Shown piece after piece: positions 7,233 through 16,450 of a stretch of DNA of 64,000 bases; positions within the stretch are counted from its first letter, which is position 1; each line of letters opens with the position of its first letter. Under the pieces are notes generated by a model, which searched no databases, was not told where the DNA came from, and was given only the letters and a program-made list of their open reading frames with translations. This DNA comes from Saccharospirillum salsuginis (GTDB lineage Bacteria; Pseudomonadota; Gammaproteobacteria; Pseudomonadales; Natronospirillaceae), in assembly GCF_014651855.1 (NCBI RefSeq), contig NZ_BMXR01000001.1, positions 540,631 to 604,630 on the forward strand, read 5' to 3'. The position numbers and the translations under genes were made by a program.

Positions 7233-9432
7233 TGTTGTGACCACCGGTCGGCAATGGGCGCCGCTGCAGATCCTGCTGTCGGTGGCGCTGACCTTGCTGT
7301 TGTCGATCGTGATGTCGGTCTGGATCAAGATCCACGAACCCTGGACCGGGGTCGAACTGGTCACGCATGAGGCCGGCTGGCAGGTGGTGTCGGTTCAGTC
7401 CGGCTCGCCCGCCGACGGGCTTCTGGCCATCGGCGATGTGGTCCGGTCGGTCCACGCCGACGGCGATACCGTGACGCTTGCCGGCCAGGCCCGATACACC
7501 AACCCGCACGAACACCCCACCTATGCCTCGCTGAACGCCTATCTGGCCTTCGAGGACCGCCTGGCCCGACTGGTGTATGCCGACGCATTCCGGGTGCAAC
7601 TGGACGACGGCCGGCGCATCGCCCTGGAACCGGCCAAGCGGCGCCCCTGGCACACCATTCCCAGCGGTTTCTGGTTGTTGCACACCTTCGGTTTTCTGGC
7701 GGCCACGGTCGGTGTCGCCGTCTGGGCGTTTCAGCAAACCCAGAAGGCGACCGGGCTGCTGGCCCTCTCCGGTCTCGGTTTTTATGTCGCGACCTGGTTC
7801 CACAGCATCTGGCACGTCCGCGAGTGGGCCGTACCGGCCCCCTGGCTGGATGTCATGCTGCGGGGGAATCACCTGGGCCTGCACCTGATGTTGTCCACCC
7901 TGGCCATGCTGATCGCGACATACCCGCAACAGGTCGGACGCTGGACGGCCAGCGGCGTGGCGGTCTTCGTGGCGCTGGTGCAATTGAACGAGAACCTGCA
8001 ATGGCTTGACTGGCCCGGCCACAGTTTTTATACGCCCTTGCTGGTGTACTACCTGATCGGCATCGCACTGGCCGTCATCCAGTGGCGCCGGGCCCGCTAC
8101 AGCCCGCTCGACCGGGGCGCCCTGCGCTGGGTACTGCTGTCCATCCTGCTGGCGATGGGCGCGGGCATGACCAGTTATTTCCTGCCCCTGCTGTTCGAGG
8201 TACCACCGTTCACCGGCATCACCACCATGGTCGGCCTCGCTACCTTGATGTACTTGGGGTTCGTATTAGGCGTATTGCGCTACCGGTTGTTCGATCTGGA
8301 ACGCTGGTGGTTCATGGCTTGGGCCTGGTTTCTGGGCGGCCTGGTGGTCATCCTGGTCGATTGGCTGGTGATCTCCCTGTTCGGCATGGACACCCTCTAT
8401 GCCCTGGGCATCGCCCTGATTCTGGTCGGCTGGGTGTATTTCCCGATCCGCCAGTGGTTGTGGCGCAAACTGACGGCATCGGTCGAGATTCGCATGGAGC
8501 AGTACCTGCCGGAATTCGTGCAGACCATGTACACCGAACGGGAAGAAAACCTGGAAGCGGTGTGGAAGAACCTGTTGCAGCGCATCTACCAGCCGCTGGC
8601 GATCGACACGACGGCTCCGGTCTCCGAGGCGCGCCTGCACACCAACGGTTCGCGTATGGACGTGCCGGCGTTCACGCTCGACGGACCCGGTCTGCGCCTG
8701 CATTACAGCCAGGCCGGCCGCCGGCTGTTTTCCAACCGCGACCGGGAAATCGCCGCCGCCCTGGTCACCATCGCCCAGCGCATCGGCAGTGTGCGACAAG
8801 CGCAACAGGCCGGCGCCCGCCAGGAACGGCAACGCATCCAGCGCGACCTGCACGACGATGTCGGCGGACGCCTGCTGACGCTGATTCACAGCACCGACGA
8901 CGACCGACAGCGCACCCAGGCCCGCATGGCGATGGCCGCCCTGCGCGAGGTCACCAATGCGCTCGACGATAATCAGCGCTATACCCTGGCCGACCTGCTG
9001 GACCGCTGCCGCGCCCATCTGGAGGAACGACTGGACGTATCCGGCGTCGCGCTGCGCTGGGAAGATGAAATCGAGGACGCCGATCCGACACTGAGCCCCC
9101 GCCAGTTCATCAATATCCAGCGCGTTATCGACGAAGCCACCACCAACGCCCTGAAGCATGCCCGTCCCACGGTGGTGAAGGCCCGCATCCGATCCGAGGC
9201 GGACCATCTGATTCTGACCCTGCGCAATGACGGTTTGTGCGACGACGCCCCTCTGGAGCCCTCTTCGGGCCGGGGGTTGCACAACATGCGCACGCGTCTG
9301 GAGGAGATCGACGGCACGATCACGACCGGCCCGTTCATGGACGGCGAGGCGTCCTGGTACGGCGTGGAGATCCGGGTCCCGATCCACCCCAAATCCGACG
9401 TCTTGTCAACGCGGTCCACCTTTCTGGCCTAA
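7225..9432 (+). CDS. Membrane histidine kinase of NarX/DesK class with PDZ-like sensor segment
   Basis: The 735-residue protein has one N-terminal membrane helix, then an apparently periplasmic segment (about residues 40-135). This includes SVQSGSPADGLLAIGDVVRSV, a PDZ-like glycine-turn pattern. Several further membrane helices run from about 150 to 410. The cytoplasmic part has the HisKA_3 motif RDLHDDVGGRLLTLIH (His543), the N-box EATTNALKHA and a G-box SGRGLHNMRTR, as in kinases that partner with LuxR-type regulators. It is translationally coupled to the response regulator upstream. The sensed signal is unknown; a PDZ-like module suggests peptide or protein C-termini. A GC-rich inverted repeat without T-run follows at 9433-9460. 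Confidence 0.87.
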   Translation: MTDVVTTGRQWAPLQILLSVALTLLLSIVMSVWIKIHEPWTGVELVTHEAGWQVVSVQSGSPADGLLAIGDVVRSVHADGDTVTLAGQARYTNPHEHPTYASLNAYLAFEDRLARLVYADAFRVQLDDGRRIALEPAKRRPWHTIPSGFWLLHTFGFLAATVGVAVWAFQQTQKATGLLALSGLGFYVATWFHSIWHVREWAVPAPWLDVMLRGNHLGLHLMLSTLAMLIATYPQQVGRWTASGVAVFVALVQLNENLQWLDWPGHSFYTPLLVYYLIGIALAVIQWRRARYSPLDRGALRWVLLSILLAMGAGMTSYFLPLLFEVPPFTGITTMVGLATLMYLGFVLGVLRYRLFDLERWWFMAWAWFLGGLVVILVDWLVISLFGMDTLYALGIALILVGWVYFPIRQWLWRKLTASVEIRMEQYLPEFVQTMYTEREENLEAVWKNLLQRIYQPLAIDTTAPVSEARLHTNGSRMDVPAFTLDGPGLRLHYSQAGRRLFSNRDREIAAALVTIAQRIGSVRQAQQAGARQERQRIQRDLHDDVGGRLLTLIHSTDDDRQRTQARMAMAALREVTNALDDNQRYTLADLLDRCRAHLEERLDVSGVALRWEDEIEDADPTLSPRQFINIQRVIDEATTNALKHARPTVVKARIRSEADHLILTLRNDGLCDDAPLEPSSGRGLHNMRTRLEEIDGTITTGPFMDGEASWYGVEIRVPIHPKSDVLSTRSTFLA

Positions 9433-9532
9433 CCCCCCGTTTGGGGGGCCCCGACCGGGGTCTGGTCGAAAGTCACCCACGCTTTACACTGATTCTCCAC
9501 TTGCAGTCGAGAGACCGAACAGGTGGAGATGG

Positions 9533-10435
9533 ATGACACAACAACTCAGCGAATCACTGGATGAATTAAACGCGGTTTTACTGGCTCTGTACGACGACGC
9601 CCAAACCGAACGACCGGACCGGTTTCTGGCCCAGGCGATTGACCGGGCCGCCCACTGGCTGGGGGTTGAGCCGACCCGCCTGAAGCTCAAACGCACCTGC
9701 GTTGCGCACCCGCCCCACAACCGACCGCAGGCAAGCTGCTCTTCCCTGGCCTCCTCGATTCGGCACCTGAAAGCCGTACGCGAACCGAACAACGCCGAAT
9801 GGCTCTCCACGAATGGCGATGGGCACCTGACCACCCGCACCGAAGACCACGACAGCCTGGACGAACTGCGCTGCTACGCGGAGCAGGCCGAGTTCAGCCT
9901 GATGGTCTCGGGCCCGGCCGGCCCCCGGGGGTTGAACGACGCAGCCATCGACGGCCTGCGTTGCTGGATGCCGCATGTCGTTCAGGCGCTGCGTCTGAAC
10001 CAGAACCACTACCTCAAACGCCTGCAACAGGCCGAAGAGACGGTCGCCCTGGTCGACCGCAACGGCCTGGTGTGGGCCCGGGTCGGCTCGCCCGATGCGC
10101 TCAGCGACGGTTCGGACCATCAAAGCCACCGCCTGACCGGCACGGTAACCACGTCTCTGGCGAAGCAGGGGGAATGGCGCGGTGCCCGGGTTCAGTATTC
10201 GGCCAAGCCATTGGGGCCGTTCTTCGTCCTGCAGTCCACTCCGGTCAATGCCCTAGAGCAGCTTACCCCTCGCGAGCAGGACATCGCGCACCTGTTCACC
10301 CAGGGCTACAGCTACAAGGAAGTGGCGCTGCGACTCTCCATTTCCCCGGCCACCGTGCGCAATCACATCGCCCGCATCTATAGCAAGACCGAGGTGCGCA
10401 ACAAGGTCGCCCTGTCCTTGTTGCTCGCCGGCTGA
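9533..10435 (+). CDS. LuxR-family transcriptional regulator without receiver domain
   Basis: The product has about 300 residues. The C-terminal 58 residues are a LuxR helix-turn-helix (LTPREQDIAHLFTQGYSYKEVALRLSISPATVRNHIARIYSKT). The first 240 residues match no domain I recognise and lack the Asp of a receiver, though they may fold as a GAF/PAS-like sensor. The ATG at 9533 follows GGTGGAG. It lies 100 bases downstream of the kinase on the same strand, so it could be a target or accessory of the two-component pair. Ligand and targets are unknown. Confidence 0.75.
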   Translation: MTQQLSESLDELNAVLLALYDDAQTERPDRFLAQAIDRAAHWLGVEPTRLKLKRTCVAHPPHNRPQASCSSLASSIRHLKAVREPNNAEWLSTNGDGHLTTRTEDHDSLDELRCYAEQAEFSLMVSGPAGPRGLNDAAIDGLRCWMPHVVQALRLNQNHYLKRLQQAEETVALVDRNGLVWARVGSPDALSDGSDHQSHRLTGTVTTSLAKQGEWRGARVQYSAKPLGPFFVLQSTPVNALEQLTPREQDIAHLFTQGYSYKEVALRLSISPATVRNHIARIYSKTEVRNKVALSLLLAG

Positions 10436-10503
10436 CTGAAGGTCCACAGGCGGATTGTCAGCACGGCGGCGTTGTCCGCTGAAGTCAACGCCGCTTTATG
10501 GCT

Positions 10504-12141
10504 TCAATGGCCCTGGCTCGCCATCCGTCGGCTGTCGATGGCCTCTTCCAGCCAGCCCACCTTCATTTGCGGAACCGAGGACAGCAGCAAGTCGGTATAG
10601 TCGTCGAACGGCGGCGTCAGCACCTCCGATTTGGTGCCGTAGCGCACCACCCGCCCCTGGTACATCACGGCGATGGAGTCGGCGATCGCCTTGACTGTGG
10701 CCAGATCGTGCGTGATGAAGAGGTAGGCCACCTTCTCGGTTTGCTGCAATCGCAACAGCAGTTTGAGAATGCCGTCGGCTACCAATGGGTCGAGGGCGCT
10801 GGTGACTTCGTCGCAGATAATCAGCTTGGGTTCGGCGGCGAGCGCCCGGGCGATGCAGACGCGCTGCTTCTGGCCGCCGGAGAGCTCGGCTGGGTAGCGG
10901 TCGTAGAATTCCGGACCCATCTCGATTTCATCGAGCAATTCCAGCACGCGCTTGCGCCGTGCCTCGCCGCGCAGGCCGAAATAAAACGTCAGCGGTCGAC
11001 CGATAATGGTGGCGACGGTATGACGCGGGTTCATGGCGACATCCGCCATCTGGTAGATCATCTGCAACTGGCGCCGGTCTTCCTTGCTGCGCCCTTTCAG
11101 GGCGGCGGACAGGGTACGACCGTCGAACTCAATGTCGCCCTCTCGCGGCGGCAACAGACCGGTGATCACCCGCGCCAGGGTCGATTTGCCGGAACCGGAC
11201 TCGCCCACCACGGCCAGCGTCTGCCCTTCGGACAGCCCGATCGATACGTCGGACAGCACATCGGGCAACCCTGTGGCGTAGGCGGCGGTGATGTTGCGGG
11301 CGGACAACAACGGCGACTCGGCCGGTGTTTGCTGTCGATGTTGAATGGAGCGCACCGACACCAACGCCTGAGTATAGGGCTGCTGTGGCGATTCGATGAT
11401 CTGTCGGGTCTCGCCATACTCGACCATGGCACCATCGCGCAGCACCATGATCTCGTCGGCGATCTGGGCGACCACCGCCAGGTCGTGGGTGATGTAGAGC
11501 GCACCCACTCCGGTCTCCCGGATGGCATCCTTGATGGCCGCCAGCACATCGATTTGCGTGGTGACGTCGAGCGCCGTGGTCGGTTCGTCGAATATGATCA
11601 GGTCCGGCTGGGGGCACAGCGCCATGGCCGTCATCGCCCGTTGCAACTGGCCACCGGACACCTGATGCGGGTAGCGGTCGCCGAAGTGCTCGGGGTCCGG
11701 CAGACCGAGCGTTCGAAACAGGGCCACGGCACGCGCCTCGGCCTCCTCGCGGGTCGCCAGCTTGTGTTCAAGCGTGGTTTCGATCACCTGATCCATCAGC
11801 CGATGGGCCGGGTTGAAGGCCGCCGCAGCCGATTGGGCCACGTAGCACACCTCCTTGCCGCGCAACTGGCGCAAACCCCGGGCGCCGGACTGGAGAATGT
11901 CGCGCCCGTTGACCCGGACTTCTCCACCGGTGATGCGCACCCCGCCCCGGCCATAGCCGGCCGGCGACAAGCCAATGGTCGATTTGCCAGCGCCCGATTC
12001 ACCGATCAGACCCAGCACCTTGCCTTTTTCCAGCGACAGATTGATGTCTTCGACGATGGTGATGTCGCGGGGCTTTTCGCCCGGCGGGCGGACGGTGGCC
12101 TCGATTTTGAGGTTGTGAATATCCAGCAGGTTATCAGCCAC
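10504..12141 (-). CDS. Fused double ATP-binding subunit of a peptide-type ABC importer (DppD-DppF fusion)
   Basis: The 545-residue protein holds two complete ATPase domains. The first has Walker A GESGAGKST, signature VSGGQLQRA and Walker B LIIFDEPTTALD. The second has GESGSGKST, LSGGQKQRV and LIICDEVTSALD. Most relatives of the Dpp/Opp family use two separate genes; here they are fused, as in YejF/GsiA-like systems. The start overlaps the stop of the permease gene by 8 bases. It energises import by the two permeases and binding protein upstream in the operon. The substrate is not set by the ATPase. Confidence 0.9.
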   Translation of the reverse strand: MADNLLDIHNLKIEATVRPPGEKPRDITIVEDINLSLEKGKVLGLIGESGAGKSTIGLSPAGYGRGGVRITGGEVRVNGRDILQSGARGLRQLRGKEVCYVAQSAAAAFNPAHRLMDQVIETTLEHKLATREEAEARAVALFRTLGLPDPEHFGDRYPHQVSGGQLQRAMTAMALCPQPDLIIFDEPTTALDVTTQIDVLAAIKDAIRETGVGALYITHDLAVVAQIADEIMVLRDGAMVEYGETRQIIESPQQPYTQALVSVRSIQHRQQTPAESPLLSARNITAAYATGLPDVLSDVSIGLSEGQTLAVVGESGSGKSTLARVITGLLPPREGDIEFDGRTLSAALKGRSKEDRRQLQMIYQMADVAMNPRHTVATIIGRPLTFYFGLRGEARRKRVLELLDEIEMGPEFYDRYPAELSGGQKQRVCIARALAAEPKLIICDEVTSALDPLVADGILKLLLRLQQTEKVAYLFITHDLATVKAIADSIAVMYQGRVVRYGTKSEVLTPPFDDYTDLLLSSVPQMKVGWLEEAIDSRRMASQGH

Positions 12142-12958
12142 CTCGGCCTCCTTTGAGATCGGTGGTGCGGCGCAGGATCCAGTCCGCGACCAGGTTGACG
12201 GATATCGCCAGAAGCGCGATGGCCGCCGCCGGAATCAGGGCCGCCGGCACACCGAAGACGATGCCCTGGCGGTTCTCGCGCACCATGCTGCCCCAGTCGG
12301 CTTCCGGAGGCTGTACACCCAGACCGAGGAAGGACAGCGACGACAGGAACAGGACCGCGAAGATAAAGCGCAGCCCGAGTTCGGCCACCAAAGGCGACAG
12401 GGCGTTGGGCAGGACTTCGCGGAACACGATCCAGGCCCGGCCTTCGCCGCGCAGTCGGGCGGCCTCGACAAAGTCCTGGACGTTGATGTCCACGGCGACG
12501 GCGCGGGCAAGGCGGTACACCCGGGTGGAATCGAGAATGCCCATCACCAGAATCAACACGGTGATGGTACTGGGCATGACCGACAGCACGACCAGGGCGA
12601 AAATCAGCGTCGGAATCGACATCAGCAGGTCTATGCCTCGTGACATCAGCTGGTCGACCCAACCGCCCAGCACGGCAGCGAGGATGCCCAGCACCGAGCC
12701 CAGCGTGAACGCCACCACCGTCGCCAGCGAAGCAATCATCATGGTGGTGCGCGCACCGAAGAGCATGCGCGAAAAGAGATCGCGACCGAGGTTGTCGGTG
12801 CCCATCAGATGGGTGGCGGAACTGGACGCCCACATTTCGCCGACGGTTTCGGACATGCTGTAGGGGGCGATCCAGGGGGCGAACACGGCGGCGATGACGA
12901 AGAAGGTGGTCAAAGCCAGCCCGATCAGGGCCGTGACCGGTATGTTGCGTAACTTCAT
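12134..12958 (-). CDS. Peptide-type ABC importer permease (DppC-like)
   Basis: This inner-membrane permease of 274 residues has an N-terminal helix, the family segment HLMGTDNLGRDLFSRMLFGART, and the EAA loop EAARLRGEGRAWIVFREVLPNALSPL. The ATG at 12958 follows GAGGGAG with 5 bases of spacing. The longer frame from 13015 overlaps the upstream permease and is not supported. With the neighbouring DppB-like protein it forms the channel; the operon order SBP-B-C-ATPase is standard for the class. Confidence 0.88.
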   Translation of the reverse strand: MKLRNIPVTALIGLALTTFFVIAAVFAPWIAPYSMSETVGEMWASSSATHLMGTDNLGRDLFSRMLFGARTTMMIASLATVVAFTLGSVLGILAAVLGGWVDQLMSRGIDLLMSIPTLIFALVVLSVMPSTITVLILVMGILDSTRVYRLARAVAVDINVQDFVEAARLRGEGRAWIVFREVLPNALSPLVAELGLRFIFAVLFLSSLSFLGLGVQPPEADWGSMVRENRQGIVFGVPAALIPAAAIALLAISVNLVADWILRRTTDLKGGRGG

Positions 12959-12968
12959 CGAAACTCCC

Positions 12969-13928
12969 TCACTTCGGATGTCGCAAACGCGGGTTGGACA
13001 GAATGGACACCACATCGGCGACGATGTTCAGACCGATGTAGACCGCCGCGAAGATCAGGCCGCAGGCCTGCACCACGGGCACATCGCGCTTGGCGACGTG
13101 ATCGATCAGATACTGCCCCATACCCGGGTAGACAAAGATCACCTCGACCACCACGACCCCGACCACCAGAAACGCCAGGTTGAGCATGACCACATTGACC
13201 ACCGGCGCGACCGAGTTGGGAAAGGCATGACGCCAGATGATTTTCAGCCCGCCCAGACCCTTGAGCTCGGCGGTCTCGATGTAGGCCGATTGCATGACAT
13301 TCAAAATGGCGGCCCGGGTCATGCGCATCATGTGGGCCAGGATGATCAGCGTCAGGGTCGCGCCCGGCAGTGCGATGGCGCGCATCCGGTCGATAAAGGG
13401 CATGCCGTCGTAGACCGTGGAGACGCTGGGCAACCAGCCGAGCTTGACCGCGAACAGGTAGATCAGCAGATAACCGATGAAAAACTCCGGCAGCGATATT
13501 GCGGTCAGCGTCGACCCTGAAATGACCTTGTCCGGCCAGCGGTTCTGATAGCGGACCGCGACCAGGCCAAGCAGAATCGCCAACGGCACCGCCACCACGG
13601 CGGTCCAAAAGGCGAGGAAAAAGGTATTGGCGACACGCCCGCCGAGCGAATCGGCAATGTCCTGGCCGTTCGACAAGGCTGTGCCCAGGTCCCCTTGCAG
13701 CAGGCCGCCCAACCAGCTCAGGTAGCGCTGCCAGGCCGGGTCGTTCAACCCCATCTCGCGGCGCAGATTGGCCAGTGCTTCCGGCGTGGCCGACTGGCCG
13801 AGAATGGACTGGGCGACATCGCCGGGCAGGATCTGGGTACCGGCGAAAATCAGTACGGATACCGCCAATAACAGCAGAATGCCCAGCGCAAGGCGCTGGG
13901 CAATCAGTTTGACAACAATCGTGTTCAT
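12969..13928 (-). CDS. Peptide-type ABC importer permease (DppB-like)
   Basis: The permease has 319 residues. It starts with the class-typical helix LALGILLLLAVSVLIFAGTQILPGD and includes LRREMGLNDPAWQRYLSWLGG and the EAA-like loop ETAELKGLGGLKIIWRHAFPNS. I use the ATG at 13928; the in-frame ATG at 13964 overlaps the binding-protein stop and adds 12 uncharacteristic residues. It lies 17 bases after the binding-protein gene and 10 before the next permease. Confidence 0.88.
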   Translation of the reverse strand: MNTIVVKLIAQRLALGILLLLAVSVLIFAGTQILPGDVAQSILGQSATPEALANLRREMGLNDPAWQRYLSWLGGLLQGDLGTALSNGQDIADSLGGRVANTFFLAFWTAVVAVPLAILLGLVAVRYQNRWPDKVISGSTLTAISLPEFFIGYLLIYLFAVKLGWLPSVSTVYDGMPFIDRMRAIALPGATLTLIILAHMMRMTRAAILNVMQSAYIETAELKGLGGLKIIWRHAFPNSVAPVVNVVMLNLAFLVVGVVVVEVIFVYPGMGQYLIDHVAKRDVPVVQACGLIFAAVYIGLNIVADVVSILSNPRLRHPK

Positions 13929-13945
13929 TACATGACCCCGAGCGA

Positions 13946-15538
13946 TCAGGCGCTGAGCCAGCACCGCGACAGGGCGAAGCCGGACATCATTTCACCCATG
14001 GGGTGATCGCTCCAACCCTGTACTTCGTTGGTGTGGGCTTCGATGTAATCGTTGAACATGGGCAGGATCAGACCGCCTTCGTCGCGCACCATCATCGCCA
14101 TTTGGCGGTACAGCGAGGCCCGTTTCTCATCGTTCAGCTCACCGCGCGCCTGGCGGGCCAGCTTGTCGAAATCGTCACGGTAGAAGTTGGTGTCGTTCCA
14201 GTCGGCGTTGGAGATGTAGGCCGTGGAATACATCTGGTCCTGGGTCGGGCGTCCGCTCCAGTAGGAGGTGCAGAACGGCTGGTTGTTCCAGACTTCGGAC
14301 CAGTAACCGTCGCCGGGTTCACGCCGAACTTCTATGTTGATGCCGGCCTGGGCGCAGCTCTGCTGATACAACTGAGCGGCGTCGACGGCGCCGGGGAAGG
14401 CGACATCCGAGGTGCGCAGCACTATGGGGCCATCGTGACCGGATTTCTTGTAGTGGTAAGCCGCTTTCTCCGGATCGAACTCACGCTGCGGGATGTCGGT
14501 CGGGTGCAGCGGGTAGGCGGAGTTGATCGGGTAGTCGTTGCCCACCGAGCCGTAGCCGCGCAGGATGCGCTCGACCATGTCTTCACGGTCCATGGCGTAT
14601 TTCAGAGCCAGGCGCAGGTCGTTGTCGCTGAACGGAGCGGTATCGCAGTGCATCAGGAACACATAATGCGCCTGACCGGAGACGTTGCGCACCTGGACAT
14701 TGGGCAAGCGTTTGACCATGTCGACGACACGCGGCTCAATGCGGTTGGCCATGTGGATCTGGCCGGATTGCAGCGCGGCGGTACGGGCGGTCGGATCGTT
14801 GATGACGGTGATTTCGATCTCGTCGGCGTGACCGAACTCCTCCAGGTTCCAGTACTCTTCGAAACGCTCGGCTCTCTGGCGCACACCCGGCTGGAACTCG
14901 GTAACCTTGTACGGACCGGTCCCGATACCGGCGTCGGGTGCATCCTTGCCGCCGTTCGGCTGGATGATCAGGTGGTAGTCGGACATCAGGTACGGCAGGT
15001 CGGCGTTGGCTTCGGTGGTGGTGACCACCACTTCGTATTTGCCCGTTGCCTTGACCGATTCGATGCCGCGCATGATACCCAGCGCGCCGGATTCGGAGTC
15101 CTCATCGGAGTGACGCTCCAGGGTGGCCACCACATCGTCGGCGGTCATTTCCTTGCCGTTGTGGAACAGGATTCCCCGGCGCAGCTTGAAGGTCCAGGTC
15201 TTGGCGTCGCTGCTGGAGCCGATTTCCTCGGCCAGGCGCGGCACCAGGTCGCCGTTGGGCGCCACATTGGTCAGCGGCTCACCCCAGGACTGGCCGAAGG
15301 AGTGCTGTACCTGGCTGGTCCAGGTCGCCGGGTCCATGCTGTCGGTGGAGCTGCCACCCTGCATGCCGGCCTTCAGTACGCCACCCTTGCGCGGCTGGCC
15401 CGAGGTTACGGCACTGGCAAAGACAGAGCTGGCGAAGGGCAAGGCAATGCCCAGCGCCAACGCACGGCCGAGAAAGTCGCGTCGGGAAATTTGGCCTTTG
15501 CGTGCCTGGTCGGTTAGAAACTGAAACTCGTTGGACAT
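13946..15538 (-). CDS. Tat-exported solute-binding protein, SBP_bac_5 (peptide/opine/nickel type)
   Basis: The 530-residue periplasmic binding protein begins with a twin-arginine signal (SRRDFLGRALALGIALPF, followed by an Ala-rich stretch). A Tat signal means it is exported folded, which is uncommon for this family. Family features include FKLRRGILFHNGKEMTADDV, TGPYKVTEFQPG and ALKYAMDREDMVERILRGYG. AGGAG precedes the ATG. It delivers substrate to the downstream permeases. The ligand may be a peptide, opine or other amine; the adjacent HAD phosphatase and GbsR-type regulator hint at something other than plain peptides, but this is inference. Confidence 0.87.
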   Translation of the reverse strand: MSNEFQFLTDQARKGQISRRDFLGRALALGIALPFASSVFASAVTSGQPRKGGVLKAGMQGGSSTDSMDPATWTSQVQHSFGQSWGEPLTNVAPNGDLVPRLAEEIGSSSDAKTWTFKLRRGILFHNGKEMTADDVVATLERHSDEDSESGALGIMRGIESVKATGKYEVVVTTTEANADLPYLMSDYHLIIQPNGGKDAPDAGIGTGPYKVTEFQPGVRQRAERFEEYWNLEEFGHADEIEITVINDPTARTAALQSGQIHMANRIEPRVVDMVKRLPNVQVRNVSGQAHYVFLMHCDTAPFSDNDLRLALKYAMDREDMVERILRGYGSVGNDYPINSAYPLHPTDIPQREFDPEKAAYHYKKSGHDGPIVLRTSDVAFPGAVDAAQLYQQSCAQAGINIEVRREPGDGYWSEVWNNQPFCTSYWSGRPTQDQMYSTAYISNADWNDTNFYRDDFDKLARQARGELNDEKRASLYRQMAMMVRDEGGLILPMFNDYIEAHTNEVQGWSDHPMGEMMSGFALSRCWLSA

Positions 15539-15650
15539 GGGTCGTTCTCCTCTTTCTTTTTATGAGCGCACTCGTGGCTGAACAGCGCCTGACGAGCGGC
15601 ATAAGGCGGTCCTCGGTGGGCCGCGATGTTAAAGTCGTGGGTCGAGCGGG

Positions 15651-16412
15651 TCAGGTCGGGAAGCTGACCTCACCGTAGTGCCGAATGATCTGATCGGCAT
15701 CGGCCAGATGCCGCGTTCCCAGGTGCGGGGCGGGCGTAAGGCCGATACCGGCCACCAGCCCGGCTTCGCGGGCCATTTTCATGTCGCCGTTGGAATCCCC
15801 GAACAGCAGTGTTCGGTGCGGGGCCACACCCAGTTTGTCGCAGGCGGTCAGCGCCATATCGGGGTAGGGTTTGCCCCGGGCGACCTGGTCGTGGCCGAGC
15901 ACCACCGGGAAATAGCCGTCGATCTCCAGCCGCCGGAGATGCTGGTGCGCGCTCGAGGTGTCGTCCGAGGTGACGACGGCCATCACCACCCCCTGCTCCC
16001 GGGCGCGGACCAGAAACTCGGTCAGGCCGGCCACGGCGGTGACGCGCAGCGCCGGGTCCGTTTCGGATTCCAGATTCGCCATGCTGTCGCGCACCAGCCG
16101 GCTGGCGTCGTTCCAGGCTTGGTCGGCGTGCTGGTACAGATGCAGGGACAGGATGCTGACGATGTCGTCCATCGATCCGATGGTCAGCGGGCCGGTCGGG
16201 TCCCACTGTTGAAAATCCGGGCTGACGCCCAGGGCGCCGGCGATGTCGTGCGGTGGAATGTGTCGGTTGGGCTCCAGTCGACCGTTGACCTGCCGCAGCA
16301 GCGCACTGAGCCAGCCGAGCCAGAGATCCCCGAAATTGAGCAGCGTGCCGTCCTTGTCGAACAGGATGGCGTCCACGTCATAGGACTGCTGATTTATTGT
16401 TATTGTCGTCAT
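15651..16412 (-). CDS. HAD-superfamily hydrolase (phosphoglycolate phosphatase-like)
   Basis: The 253-residue cytoplasmic protein shows the HAD motifs in order: DAILFDKDGTLLNF (nucleophile and acid/base Asp), VVTSDDTSS (motif II), then a Lys and LLFGDSNGDMKMAREAGL (motif III/IV). A helical cap lies between motifs I and II. It is likely a small-molecule phosphatase acting on a compound handled by the adjacent transporter operon. It lies 38 bases after the GbsR-type gene and 112 before the binding-protein gene on the same strand, so it could be co-transcribed with either. The substrate is unknown. Confidence 0.82.
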   Translation of the reverse strand: MTTITINQQSYDVDAILFDKDGTLLNFGDLWLGWLSALLRQVNGRLEPNRHIPPHDIAGALGVSPDFQQWDPTGPLTIGSMDDIVSILSLHLYQHADQAWNDASRLVRDSMANLESETDPALRVTAVAGLTEFLVRAREQGVVMAVVTSDDTSSAHQHLRRLEIDGYFPVVLGHDQVARGKPYPDMALTACDKLGVAPHRTLLFGDSNGDMKMAREAGLVAGIGLTPAPHLGTRHLADADQIIRHYGEVSFPT

Positions 16413-16450
16413 GGCGTCATACCGGGTGCTTCACCCTCTCCTTGTCCGGT

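Noticed and set aside
9433..9460. Terminator after the histidine kinase
   Set aside because: CCCCCC-GTTT-GGGGGG and a second CCCC/GGGG stem are present but without any T-run; the downstream LuxR gene may still be co-transcribed, so I do not call it a terminator.
10498..12156. Plus-strand open frame of about 552 codons
   Set aside because: Antisense shadow of the double ATPase gene, which has both sets of Walker and signature motifs.
14003..15517. Plus-strand open frame of about 504 codons
   Set aside because: Antisense shadow of the Tat-exported binding-protein gene, with no recognisable motif.
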